NCBI GenBank assembly: GCA_944385055.1
Contig: CALWVT010000005.1
Span: 84,188-148,187 of the forward strand
Source: an uncultured Clostridia bacterium
GTDB taxonomy: Bacteria; Bacillota; Clostridia; Oscillospirales; Acutalibacteraceae
Direction of reading: 5' to 3'
DNA length: 64,000 nucleotides
The position numbers and the translations under genes are program-made. This document shows positions 1 to 9,561 of the stretch, piece by piece (the first letter of the stretch is position 1; each line of letters begins with the position of its first letter). Under the pieces are notes generated by a model. The model searched no databases, was not told the origin of the DNA, and worked only from the letters and a program-made list of their open reading frames with translations.

Positions 1-288
1 CCAATCGCCATGAGCGACCCGCTGCGCGTTGTGCCCGCATGTATGGGCGGCAGCGCGGTGGCCGGGTGCCTTTCGGCCGCGTTCCACTGCACCCTGGGCG
101 TACCGACCGGCGGCATCTTCATCTTCCCGCTCGTCTCCCAGCCGCTGTTTTACCTGTTGGCACTCGCGGCCGGCTCCTTTACGGGCATGGCACTTCTCGC
201 CATCCTGCGCCGCCCGCTGCCGCCAAACGAAACCGGCCTGCCGGTCCACTTTGCCGGCAAGGAAAAAGCAAAAATCGGCAAATCTTAA
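1..288 (+). CDS. PTS fructose-family transporter subunit IIC, C-terminal part (5' truncated by window)
   Basis: The frame is open from base 1 and ends at TAA 286-288, so only about the last 95 residues are present. The pattern AMSDPLRVVPACMGGSAVAG, then a Gly/Pro-rich GVPTGGIFIFP stretch and a final hydrophobic helix, is typical of the end of the fructose/mannitol-type EIIC permease domain, which moves sugar across the membrane while EIIB phosphorylates it. The tail (KEKAKIGKS) is short and basic, so no IIA or IIB domain follows. Whether IIA and IIB are fused upstream cannot be seen. Family assignment is fairly safe; the sugar is inferred. Confidence 0.8.
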   Translation, partial: PIAMSDPLRVVPACMGGSAVAGCLSAAFHCTLGVPTGGIFIFPLVSQPLFYLLALAAGSFTGMALLAILRRPLPPNETGLPVHFAGKEKAKIGKS

Positions 289-331
289 AGGCCGCTCTTC
301 TTTATGTGCATGTGTGCGCTTCCCAATGTTG

Positions 332-353
332 AAGTGCATACATGCACTTTTTC
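332..353 (+). terminator. Intrinsic terminator after the PTS gene
   Basis: A 7-bp stem (AAGTGCA/TGCACTT) with a TACA loop at 332-349 is followed by TTTTCG. It lies 44 nt after the PTS stop codon and points in the same direction. Confidence 0.6.
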
Positions 354-435
354 GTTTCTTTTTGTATATTTCCCCAGAATTCATGATTCATTCATTTTTT
401 GTTTACATAGAGTCCATATTTATCCGGTAAAATAG

Positions 436-448
436 CTAATAGTGTTAG
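436..448. promoter_or_regulatory. Candidate MarR operator upstream of the marR-type gene
   Basis: CTAA-TAGTG-TTAG is an inverted repeat of the size MarR proteins bind. It lies just downstream of AT-rich promoter-like sequence (TAAAAT at 428-433) and just before the Shine-Dalgarno at 456-461, where binding would give autorepression. Seen: the repeat. Inferred: its use. Confidence 0.35.
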
Positions 449-472
449 ATAATTTGGGAGGTGTCTTTTTCC

Positions 473-934
473 ATGGACTACCGCGCGCTCGCGCAGGCGT
501 TCTTGGACCTGCAGGCGCTCTTGTATCAGGCGCCCGCCGCCCGACAGCTGTTTTCGATCGACCGCGGCGCCTGGTTCGCGATGCAATACCTATTGCGGCA
601 CGGGGACGTCCACCCCAAAGAGCTCAGCCGGGAAATGGGCGTGACTTCCGCACGGGTCGCGGCACTGCTCAAAGGCCTGGAGCGCCAAGGCTTTGCCGTG
701 CGCACGGCAGACCCTTCCGACAGCCGGAAAGTGCTCGTCCGCCTGACACCCGCCGGCCGGGAAGCGGTTCAAGCCAAACGGCGTGCAGCCATCGAACAGC
801 TCGCGGACGTACTGGCCGGCTTGGGACCGCAGGACGCGCCGGCCTGCCTGATGATGGAAGAAAAGCTCGTCGCGAGTTTCCTGCGGTGCGCCGAGCAGCC
901 GGGCGCCTCTCAAAAAGCAAATCCGCATTCATAA
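473..934 (+). CDS. MarR family winged-helix transcriptional regulator
   Basis: A 153-aa protein. The winged helix is clear at about residues 35-100: helix-turn-helix HPKELSREMGVTSARVAALLKGLERQG, then the wing with the DSRK signature (DPSDSRKVLVRLTPAG) found in nearly all MarR proteins. An in-frame GTG at 461 overlaps the Shine-Dalgarno (GGGAGG, 456-461), so ATG 473 with about 11 nt spacing is preferred. It lies 19 nt upstream of the DUF1538 gene and is probably its co-transcribed repressor. The ligand is unknown. Confidence 0.85.
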   Translation: MDYRALAQAFLDLQALLYQAPAARQLFSIDRGAWFAMQYLLRHGDVHPKELSREMGVTSARVAALLKGLERQGFAVRTADPSDSRKVLVRLTPAGREAVQAKRRAAIEQLADVLAGLGPQDAPACLMMEEKLVASFLRCAEQPGASQKANPHS

Positions 935-953
935 AAGGGGGACTGCGATTGTC

Positions 954-2468
954 ATGAACGAAAAACTGAAGGAAAAGATCAACGAATCCCTCTCGAGCGT
1001 GCTGCCGATCACCCTGATCGTGCTGGTTTTGAGCATCACGCTGATCCCGATGGACATCGGCGCACTGGCATTGTTCCTAGCCGGCGCCGTGCTGCTGATC
1101 CTCGGCATGGGATTCTTTCAGATGGGCGCCGAAATGGCCATGACGCCGCTGGGCCAGGGCGTGGGCGGACGCCTCATGAAGTCCGAACGCCTCGTGCTGG
1201 TGCTGGGCGTTGCCTTCCTGATGGGCGTAATCATCACCATTTCGGAGCCGGATCTGCAGGTCCTCGCCAATCAGGTCGCCTCCATTCCTAACGCGGTCCT
1301 GATCTGGACCGTTGCGCTCGGGGTCGGGATTTTCCTGGCCGTCGCCGTGCTGCGCATCCTGTTTCATATCAGCCTGTCGAAACTGCTGATCGGGCTGTAT
1401 CTATTTATCTTCGTCCTGTCGTTTTTTTCGCCCTCGACGTTTACGGCCGTCGCCTTTGATTCCGGCGGCGTGACGACGGGTCCGATGACCGTACCGTTCA
1501 TCATGGCGCTGGGCGTCGGCCTTTCCGCCGCCAGAAGTGACCGCGACGGCACCAACGACAGCTTCGGCCTCGTCGCGCTGTGCAGCGTCGGGCCCATCCT
1601 GATGGTGCTGCTTTTGGGCATTTTCTACCATCCGGAAGAGGCCGCCTATACCGCAACCGCTGTGCCGGATATTGACACGACATACGATGTTGCGGTACAA
1701 TTCTTCTCTGTATTCCCGCAATACGCCCGGGAGGTGCTGACGAGCCTGCTGCCGGTCCTCGGCGTTTTCGTCCTCTTTCAGCTTCTTGCGCGGCCGTACC
1801 GCCGCCGCCAGATCCTGCGCATGGTGGTCGGCTTTGCGTACACGATCGTGGGCCTGATCCTCTTCTTGACGGGCGTCAATGTGGGGTTTGCACCCGTCGG
1901 CAACCTTTTGGGGTCGGGCCTTGCGGGCAGCGACTACAAATGGATTTTGATCCCGATCGGCGCCTTGATCGGCTTTTTCCTCGTGAAGGCGGAACCGGCC
2001 GTCCAGGTCCTCAACGAGCAGGTGGAGGATCTCACCGGCGGCACGGTTTCCCGCAAGATGATGAACGCGGCACTCTCCATCGGCGTCGCCTGTGCCGTGG
2101 CGCTTGCGATGGTGCGCGTGCTGACGGGGCTGAACATTTACTGGGTGTTAATCCCGGGCTATGCGCTTTCGCTGGTGTTAACTCGCTTCGTGCCGCAGAT
2201 TTTCGTGGGCATCGCCTTCGACTCCGGCGGCGTGGCAAGCGGCCCGATGACCTCCACGTTTTTGCTGCCGCTCGCGATGGGCGCCTGCGCGGCGGTGGGC
2301 GGCAACGTCGTGACCGACGCGTTCGGGATTGTGGCGCTCGTCGCAATGGCGCCGCTGATCGCCATCCAGTGCATGGGGCTCGTCTACGTACACAAGTCCA
2401 AAGCTGCCGCAGTCCCCGCCGCCCCGCTGCCGGAGGATACCGTTGTTGACTTTGAGGAGGAACTGTAA
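954..2468 (+). CDS. DUF1538 domain-containing membrane protein (tandem duplication)
   Basis: A 504-aa polytopic membrane protein made of two related halves. Each half carries the same motif in a membrane context: GGVTTGPMTVPF in the first and GGVASGPMTSTF in the second, each followed by a helix and a D-x-FG-(L/I)-VAL motif (NDSFGLVAL, TDAFGIVAL). This internal duplication with G-P-M-T re-entrant-like loops recalls inverted-repeat transporters, but DUF1538 has no established substrate. The next gene starts directly after its stop and encodes a PII-like protein, a common pairing that suggests allosteric control of transport by a nucleotide-binding PII-type protein. Fold-level call is good; function is unknown. 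Confidence 0.85.
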   Translation: MNEKLKEKINESLSSVLPITLIVLVLSITLIPMDIGALALFLAGAVLLILGMGFFQMGAEMAMTPLGQGVGGRLMKSERLVLVLGVAFLMGVIITISEPDLQVLANQVASIPNAVLIWTVALGVGIFLAVAVLRILFHISLSKLLIGLYLFIFVLSFFSPSTFTAVAFDSGGVTTGPMTVPFIMALGVGLSAARSDRDGTNDSFGLVALCSVGPILMVLLLGIFYHPEEAAYTATAVPDIDTTYDVAVQFFSVFPQYAREVLTSLLPVLGVFVLFQLLARPYRRRQILRMVVGFAYTIVGLILFLTGVNVGFAPVGNLLGSGLAGSDYKWILIPIGALIGFFLVKAEPAVQVLNEQVEDLTGGTVSRKMMNAALSIGVACAVALAMVRVLTGLNIYWVLIPGYALSLVLTRFVPQIFVGIAFDSGGVASGPMTSTFLLPLAMGACAAVGGNVVTDAFGIVALVAMAPLIAIQCMGLVYVHKSKAAAVPAAPLPEDTVVDFEEEL

Positions 2469-3188
2469 ATGCTCGCTTCTGCGCACGAGAAAGACCTGCG
2501 CCCGCGCCTTCTGCTGTTTATCACGCGGACAGAGGATGAAAAGAGGCTGGAAGCCCTGTTGGACGAGGTTCACGTCCCAATCTTCTACCAATGCCGGGGA
2601 AAGGGCACCGCGCCGTCGGAAATGCTCGACATTTTCGGGCTCAGCGGCTCCGTGCGCCTGATTACGCTCGGCATCCTGCCGAAGTTTTTGGTGCCAAACG
2701 CTTTAAAAAAGATTGGCCGGCAGCTATATTTCCACCAGCGCGGCGGCGGCATCGTCGTCACGCTGCCCGTTACGGGCCTGCAGACGCCCGTTTTCCAAAC
2801 GCTCAATGAGGAGACGCGCGACCAGCTCGCGCAGCAGATCAAAGAAAGGATCGAAAGAGATATGGCCGAAATGCACGAGCATTCAAACTATTCGATGATT
2901 TGGGTTTCCGTCGCAAACGGTTACAGCGACGATGTCATTGACGCCGCACAAGCCGCAGGCGCCAAGGGCGGTACGATTTTAAAGGGCCGCCGCCGCAATT
3001 CCGAACACGTCAGCCAGCACCTGGGCATTTCGATCCAAGACGAACAGGACTTCGTTTTGATCGTGGTCCCGCGGGAGAAAAAGGCCGCAATCATGTCCGC
3101 AATCACAACGGCCTGCGGGCTTCGCACGCCGGCGCACGGCGTTGTGTTCTCCCTCCCGGTGGACGAAGCCGTCGGGCTTGAGGAATAA
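2469..3188 (+). CDS. Tandem PII-like (GlnB-fold) signalling protein
   Basis: A 239-aa protein. The C-terminal half (about 128-239) reads like a PII domain: a first beta strand (SMIWVSVANGYSDDVIDAAQ), AGAKGGTILKGR in the T-loop region, then FVLIVVPREKKAAIMSAI and a final HGVVFSLPVD strand. The N-terminal half (about 10-120) has a diverged version (RLLLFITRTEDEKRLEALLDE ... GGIVVTLPV). No T-loop tyrosine for uridylylation is evident. ATG 2469 follows the upstream TAA directly, so the two genes are translationally coupled and probably act together. The bound ligand is not predictable. Confidence 0.8.
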   Translation: MLASAHEKDLRPRLLLFITRTEDEKRLEALLDEVHVPIFYQCRGKGTAPSEMLDIFGLSGSVRLITLGILPKFLVPNALKKIGRQLYFHQRGGGIVVTLPVTGLQTPVFQTLNEETRDQLAQQIKERIERDMAEMHEHSNYSMIWVSVANGYSDDVIDAAQAAGAKGGTILKGRRRNSEHVSQHLGISIQDEQDFVLIVVPREKKAAIMSAITTACGLRTPAHGVVFSLPVDEAVGLEE

Positions 3189-3200
3189 TAAAAACAAAAG

Positions 3201-3243
3201 AAACCCCGTGCAGGGAGACATCCCTCTGCACGGGGTTTTTTGT
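3201..3243. terminator. Bidirectional intrinsic terminator between the PII-like gene and dnaJ
   Basis: A long stem (AAACCCCGTGCAGGG ... CCCTCTGCACGGGGTTT) has a T-run on the plus strand and, on the minus strand, TTTCTTTTGTTTTTATT. It can end both convergent transcripts, the DUF1538-PII operon and hrcA-grpE-dnaK-dnaJ. Confidence 0.85.
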
Positions 3244-3302
3244 ATGGAAAAGCGTTTTGTTTTTGATATTAGAAACTTTATCCGTTTACATTCGAAGAAA
3301 GC

Positions 3303-4451
3303 TCAGCGCTTGAATTTATCAAAGAAGCTCTTGCGCTTCTGGTAATTCTTTTCGCCGGTGCTCTCTTCAAACTTGCGCAGCAATTCCTTCTGCTTGGCGC
3401 TAAGGCTCTTCGGGACCTCGATGACCATGCGGACATACTGGTCGCCGCGGCCGCGGCCGCCGAGTTTCGGCTCGCCTTTGCCGCGCAGCTTGAACACATC
3501 GCCGGGCTGCGTCCCTTCACGGATCTCGTAGCTGACCTTGCCGTCGAGCGTCGGCACCGTGACCTCCGCCCCGAGCGCGGCCTGCGCGAACGTAATCGGC
3601 ATATCGCACCAGATGTCGTCGCCCTTGCGCTGGAACACCGGATGCGGGCGCACGCTGACGATCACATGCAGGTCACCGGCAGGGCCGCCGTTTGTGCCGG
3701 CATTGCCCTGGCCCGCCACATTCAAAATCTGCTGGTCGTCAATACCGGCTGGAATGTGGATTTCCAGCGTGTGGTGGCGGCGCTGCTTGCCGGTGCCGCG
3801 GCACGTCTGGCACGGGTCGGAAATGACCTGGCCGGTGCCGTGGCAGCGTTCGCACGTGCGGGTCGTCTGCACGACCCCCATAAACGTGTTCTGCGTGACG
3901 CGCTGTTGGCCCGTGCCGCCGCAGACCGGGCACGTCGAAGGCTTTGTGCCCGCCTTCGCGCCGGTGCCGCCGCAATCGGGGCAGTTCTCGATCTTGTCGT
4001 AGCTGACGCGCTGCGTGCAGCCTTTCGCCGCCTCTTCGAATTCGATGACGACGCGCGTCTCACAGTCGGAGCCGCGGCGCGGGCCGCGCGGGTTCTGGCG
4101 TCTTGCGCCGCCAAATCCGCCAAACGGGCTGCCGCCGCCAAAGAATGTGTCAAAGATGTCGCCGAAGTCCATGTTCATGCCGCCAAACGGGCTGCCGCCT
4201 CCGGCGCCGCCGCCGAAGTTCGGGTCTACGCCCGCATGGCCGTACTGGTCATACCGTGCGCGTTTATCCGCATGGGAAAGGACCTCGTACGCCTCGTTGA
4301 CTTCCTTAAAATGCGCCTCGGCGTCTTTGTCGCCGGGATGCAGGTCCGGGTGGTATTTCTTGGCGAGCTTTCGATATGCTTTCTTGATCTCGTCCTCAGA
4401 GGCATTCTTCGGCACGCCCAGCACTTCATAATAGTCTCTTTTGTCTGCCAT
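3303..4451 (-). CDS. dnaJ: Chaperone protein DnaJ (Hsp40, type I)
   Basis: A 382-aa type I Hsp40. The J-domain at 1-70 has the HPD motif at 34-36. A Gly/Phe-rich linker follows (about 75-125), then four zinc-finger repeats ([32 protein letters not shown]) and the C-terminal substrate-binding beta domains. It delivers unfolded clients to DnaK and stimulates its ATPase. It is the last gene of the CIRCE-controlled operon, about 200 nt after dnaK with a hairpin between them. All domains are intact. Confidence 0.98.
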   Translation of the reverse strand: MADKRDYYEVLGVPKNASEDEIKKAYRKLAKKYHPDLHPGDKDAEAHFKEVNEAYEVLSHADKRARYDQYGHAGVDPNFGGGAGGGSPFGGMNMDFGDIFDTFFGGGSPFGGFGGARRQNPRGPRRGSDCETRVVIEFEEAAKGCTQRVSYDKIENCPDCGGTGAKAGTKPSTCPVCGGTGQQRVTQNTFMGVVQTTRTCERCHGTGQVISDPCQTCRGTGKQRRHHTLEIHIPAGIDDQQILNVAGQGNAGTNGGPAGDLHVIVSVRPHPVFQRKGDDIWCDMPITFAQAALGAEVTVPTLDGKVSYEIREGTQPGDVFKLRGKGEPKLGGRGRGDQYVRMVIEVPKSLSAKQKELLRKFEESTGEKNYQKRKSFFDKFKR

Positions 4452-4530
4452 CGCAAATCCCTCCTCGCAGGACGTTTTCCGTCTGTCTATCCTATCGCAG
4501 GAACACCCGCTTTGTCAAGGCGCCCCACTC

Positions 4531-4569
4531 GCAAAAAGGGCCGGCCGCAAAGCGGCAAGCCCTTTTTGC
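4531..4569 (-). terminator. Hairpin between dnaK and dnaJ (attenuator or mRNA-processing element)
   Basis: GCAAAAAGGGC and GCCCTTTTTGC form an 11-bp stem around a small GC-rich inner repeat. It lies in the 200-nt dnaK-dnaJ gap and lacks a clean U-tract beyond the stem, so partial termination or 3' stabilisation of the dnaK message is likelier than a full stop. Confidence 0.5.
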
Positions 4570-4653
4570 CGAACCTTTTGAATCTGGCCCGCCCCTCGGG
4601 CAGTCCGTCAAAAAGGCCTGCAGGTCCTCAAAACGCCTGCTTTCTCTTAAGCT

Positions 4654-6528
<1,875 letters not shown>

Positions 6529-6618
6529 CTAAAGTTGGAAACCATTTTTCAATGTTTTGTCAAATGTCAGAAACGCCCGCGCCCGTTTTCATCGGGTTTT
6601 GGGCCTTGTAATCAAAAC

Positions 6619-7272
6619 TCAGTTTGCGACCTGCACCATTGCGTGGCGCACGACGCGTTCGCCTAAGATATACCCCTTCTGGTACACTTCGGAGATCACA
6701 TTCTCGCCGAGGTTCTCGTCCTCGATATGGGAAACGGCGTTGTGATACTGCGCGTCAAACGGCTCACCTTTCTTGCCGAGCTCCTTGACGCCGAGCTTTT
6801 CGAGCGCCGCGGCCATCTGCCGCTGCACCATCTCCACGCCCTTGCGCAGGTCCTCGACCGCGCAGTCCTTCTGGGCCAGCGCGCGTTCCAGGTTGTCGGC
6901 CACATCCAAAAACGCCGCTACGGTGTCGGCCGTGGCCGTCGCATACAAGGCGTTTTTCTCGCGTTCGGTGCGTTTGCGGAAATTGTCGTACTCAGCGGCC
7001 GTGCGCATCAGAAGATCCTTCTGCTTTGCGGCCTCCTTCACGGCCGCATCGAGCTGTTCGCGCAGCGCGTCGGCTTCGGATTTCTTCTTGCCGAAATGCT
7101 TTTTCTGCTCTTTGGCCGGCTCCTGCCCTTCCGGTTTGGCGGATGCTTCCGCCGTTTCCGGCTCGGCCGCCTTTGCCGCCGTCTCCGGCTTTTTCTCTTG
7201 TTCTTCGGCCGGTGTCTGTTCCGGCTTCGGCTCCGGCTGCGGTGCAGCCTGTTTTGTCTCTTCACTGCTCAT
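6619..7272 (-). CDS. grpE: Nucleotide exchange factor GrpE
   Basis: A 217-aa protein. The first 80 or so residues are low-complexity and rich in Pro, Glu, Ala and Lys. The GrpE core follows: a long coiled coil (AAEYDNFRKRTEREKNALYA) and the beta domain with DNLERAL, VEMVQRQM, GEPFDAQYHNAV and a closing GYILGERVVRHAMVQVA. It releases ADP from DnaK. It lies between hrcA and dnaK in the usual clostridial order. The long disordered N-terminus is common in Firmicutes. Confidence 0.97.
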   Translation of the reverse strand: MSSEETKQAAPQPEPKPEQTPAEEQEKKPETAAKAAEPETAEASAKPEGQEPAKEQKKHFGKKKSEADALREQLDAAVKEAAKQKDLLMRTAAEYDNFRKRTEREKNALYATATADTVAAFLDVADNLERALAQKDCAVEDLRKGVEMVQRQMAAALEKLGVKELGKKGEPFDAQYHNAVSHIEDENLGENVISEVYQKGYILGERVVRHAMVQVAN

Positions 7273-7305
7273 GAAAACACAGCCTCCTTTTCTAGAAAGC
7301 CCGCT

Positions 7306-8331
7306 TTACTGCAGGTCCATCAATTCTGTCAACATGCGGCTTACCGACCGCGCAGCGTAATCGAGCAGCCCCAAAAGCCGCGGGTAATTCATGCGCATCG
7401 GCCCGAGCACCGCAATGGCGCCGGCGTCGCGCCCGCGCACCGTGTAATGCGCGATCGCAAGGCCCGTATCCCGCAGCGCCGGCACACCGCTCTCGCTGCC
7501 GAGCAGCACCCGCGTGCCCGCTCGCTGCAAAAGTGCGTACACTTCCTGCGGGCGGTCGAGATACCGCATCAGGCGCCTTAAGCTCTGCTGTGTGAATTCC
7601 GAGCAGAACAACAGGTTCATCTGCCCATCCACACGCACATCGCTGCCCATCGCCTCACGCGCGGCCTCCTGCAGGGCGCGCAGCGCACTGCTCATCAAAA
7701 GCATCGCCTCGCCCATGCCGGCGCCCAGCGTCTGCAGATATGCCGGCGTGATGCGCCGCACGGGCCTGCCTGTCAGCTGGTCGTTGAATACGCGGAAGAA
7801 CACGCGCAGCACATCCGGCGACAGGTCAAAGTCGCAGTGGAACACCCGCGTGTGCATCGTGCCGAGCGTCGTCATCAAAATGAGCATCGCCGTGCGCCTG
7901 CTCGTTTGGACGAACTGCACGCCGCTGACCGCCGCGTTATTGCCGCTCGGCGTCGTCGTGATCGCCGTCATATGCGTCATGCCGGTTAAGAGCCGCGAGA
8001 CGCCGTCGAGCAGCTTCTGCGGGTCATAGGCGCTCGGCAAAAGCAGCGAGTCGATAAACCGCCGCTCCTGCGCCGAAACGGGCTCGGGCGTCATCAGGGA
8101 ATCCAGATAGACGCGCCAGCCGCGCTCGCTCGGGACGCGCCCGGCGGACGTATGCGGCTGATTTAAAAGCCCCATACCGCCCAAATCGCTCATCTCATTG
8201 CGCACCGTTGCGCTCGAAACGCGGATGTCGAGGTTTTCACACAGGACTTTGCTGCCGACCGGTTCGCCCGATACGATATAAAGCTCTACCGTCGCGGCAA
8301 GAATCTTTTTCTTGCGCGGTGTCAGCTCCAT
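7306..8331 (-). CDS. hrcA: Heat-inducible transcription repressor HrcA
   Basis: A 341-aa repressor and first gene of the heat-shock operon. The N-terminal winged helix (MELTPRKKKILAATVELYIVSG, then EPVGSKVLCE and SSATVRNEMSDL) is characteristic of HrcA, as is the GLLNQPHTSAGRVPSERGWRVYLD segment near residue 55. It binds the CIRCE element immediately upstream and is kept active by GroE, so the operon represses itself until chaperone capacity is exceeded. groES/groEL are not in this window. Confidence 0.98.
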   Translation of the reverse strand: MELTPRKKKILAATVELYIVSGEPVGSKVLCENLDIRVSSATVRNEMSDLGGMGLLNQPHTSAGRVPSERGWRVYLDSLMTPEPVSAQERRFIDSLLLPSAYDPQKLLDGVSRLLTGMTHMTAITTTPSGNNAAVSGVQFVQTSRRTAMLILMTTLGTMHTRVFHCDFDLSPDVLRVFFRVFNDQLTGRPVRRITPAYLQTLGAGMGEAMLLMSSALRALQEAAREAMGSDVRVDGQMNLLFCSEFTQQSLRRLMRYLDRPQEVYALLQRAGTRVLLGSESGVPALRDTGLAIAHYTVRGRDAGAIAVLGPMRMNYPRLLGLLDYAARSVSRMLTELMDLQ

Positions 8332-8354
8332 GGTCCCTCACCTCTTTGTTTCGG

Positions 8355-8381
8355 TTAGCACTCTTTCTGTTAGAGTGCTAA
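8355..8381. promoter_or_regulatory. CIRCE operator (HrcA binding site)
   Basis: TTAGCACTC-N9-GAGTGCTAA is a perfect match to the CIRCE consensus, with 9-bp arms and a 9-nt spacer. It sits between the predicted start of transcription and the hrcA start codon. Confidence 0.98.
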
Positions 8382-8393
8382 CTTACATAAATA

Positions 8394-8422
8394 AATGTAC
8401 CATTCCTGCGGCCGTCTGTCAA
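8394..8422 (-). promoter_or_regulatory. SigmaA-type promoter of hrcA-grpE-dnaK-dnaJ
   Basis: On the minus strand, TTGACA (8422-8417), a 17-nt spacer and TACATT (8399-8394). Transcription would begin near 8387, directly before CIRCE. Confidence 0.75.
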
Positions 8423-8537
8423 TAGGAAAATTGTAAACACATTGTGAACAAATGTGAAAGTCCCCCTTGCCGGTGCAAAAAGCCGCCGGACGGGCCTGTA
8501 CCATCGGCCAAATTTTCTGCACAAAAACGGATTCGTC

Positions 8538-8567
8538 TTGACAGAATAAAAAGCGGCCCGCTATACT
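8538..8567 (+). promoter_or_regulatory. SigmaA-type promoter of nagB
   Basis: TTGACA (8538-8543), an 18-nt spacer and TATACT (8562-8567). A weak hairpin (AAGCC/GGCTT, 8579-8598, followed by TT) lies at the very start of the transcript. The 356 bases between hrcA and nagB hold the two divergent promoters, CIRCE and this hairpin, and no gene. Confidence 0.75.
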
Positions 8568-8687
8568 AAAAGAAAAAGAAGCCTGAAAAAGGCGGCTTTT
8601 AAAAGGAATGCCCTGTTTGGCCTGTTTCATTCGGTCCATCAAACGTTCCGGAGAAATTTTAAAATGTTGAAAGGCGGTCTTTTATCC

Positions 8688-9440
8688 ATGAGAATCATCA
8701 GCGCGCCGGATTATGCATCCATGAGCCGCAAGGCAGCGAACCTTTTGTCGGCACAGGTCATTTTAAAACCGGACTGCGTGCTGGGCCTGGCGACGGGCGG
8801 CACGCCGGTGGGCGTTTACAAGCAGCTGGTCAATTGGTACGAGAAGGGTGATCTGGACTTTTCGAAGGTCCACACCGTGAACCTTGACGAATACATCGGC
8901 CTGCCGGTCACGCACCCGCAGAGCTACCGCTCGTTTATGAACGACAACCTGTTTAACCACGTCAACATCCCGATTGAGAACACGAACGTCCCCAACGGCA
9001 ACGCGCACAACATGGACGCCGAATGCGCGCGCTACGAAAAGCTGATCGACAGCCTCGGCGGCGTGGACATGCAGCTTTTGGGGATTGGCAACACGGGCCA
9101 CATCGGCTTTAACGAGCCGCACGACCGTTTTGACACGACGACGCACGTCGTCACACTCAGCGAAGTGACGATCCGCGCGAACGCCCGCTTCTTCGACAGC
9201 GAGGCCGATGTGCCGCGCTACGCGGTGACGATGGGCATCCAGACGATCATGAAGGCGCAGAAGATCGTGCTCGTCGCAAACGGCGAAAACAAGGCCGATA
9301 TTTTGGAAAAGGCGCTGTTCGGGCCCATCAACCCGCAAATCCCGGCGTCCATCCTGCAGCTGCACCGCGACGTGACCGTTTTCGCGGATGAAGCGGCGTT
9401 AAAGGTAATCCGCGAAAAGCACCCGCAGGCAATCGACTAA
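8688..9440 (+). CDS. nagB: Glucosamine-6-phosphate deaminase
   Basis: A 250-aa enzyme converting glucosamine 6-phosphate to fructose 6-phosphate plus ammonia. Visible signatures are GLATGGTPVGVY (phosphate binding, about 33-44), VNLDEYIGL with general base Asp67, and GHIGFNEP with His138 and Glu143. The length is usual for the short Gram-positive form without the allosteric C-terminus of the E. coli enzyme. An upstream in-frame ATG at 8664 precedes the Shine-Dalgarno-like AAAGGCGG (8670-8677), so ATG 8688 is preferred. It is monocistronic, with a strong terminator after it. No nagA or NAG transporter lies beside it. Confidence 0.96.
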   Translation: MRIISAPDYASMSRKAANLLSAQVILKPDCVLGLATGGTPVGVYKQLVNWYEKGDLDFSKVHTVNLDEYIGLPVTHPQSYRSFMNDNLFNHVNIPIENTNVPNGNAHNMDAECARYEKLIDSLGGVDMQLLGIGNTGHIGFNEPHDRFDTTTHVVTLSEVTIRANARFFDSEADVPRYAVTMGIQTIMKAQKIVLVANGENKADILEKALFGPINPQIPASILQLHRDVTVFADEAALKVIREKHPQAID

Positions 9441-9485
9441 ATTGTTCGGCTCCGCATCCATACGCACCATACAAATCCATAAATC

Positions 9486-9528
9486 AAGCGGCCGCAGACG
9501 GGCTTTCCTCCGCCTGCGGCCGCTTTTT
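9486..9528 (+). terminator. Intrinsic terminator of nagB
   Basis: AAGCGGCCGCAG pairs with CTGCGGCCGCTT around a loop of about 17 nt and is followed by TTTTT. Confidence 0.85.
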
Positions 9529-9561
9529 CATGCCTTGTGTTTCATTTTATCTTGAAATCCC

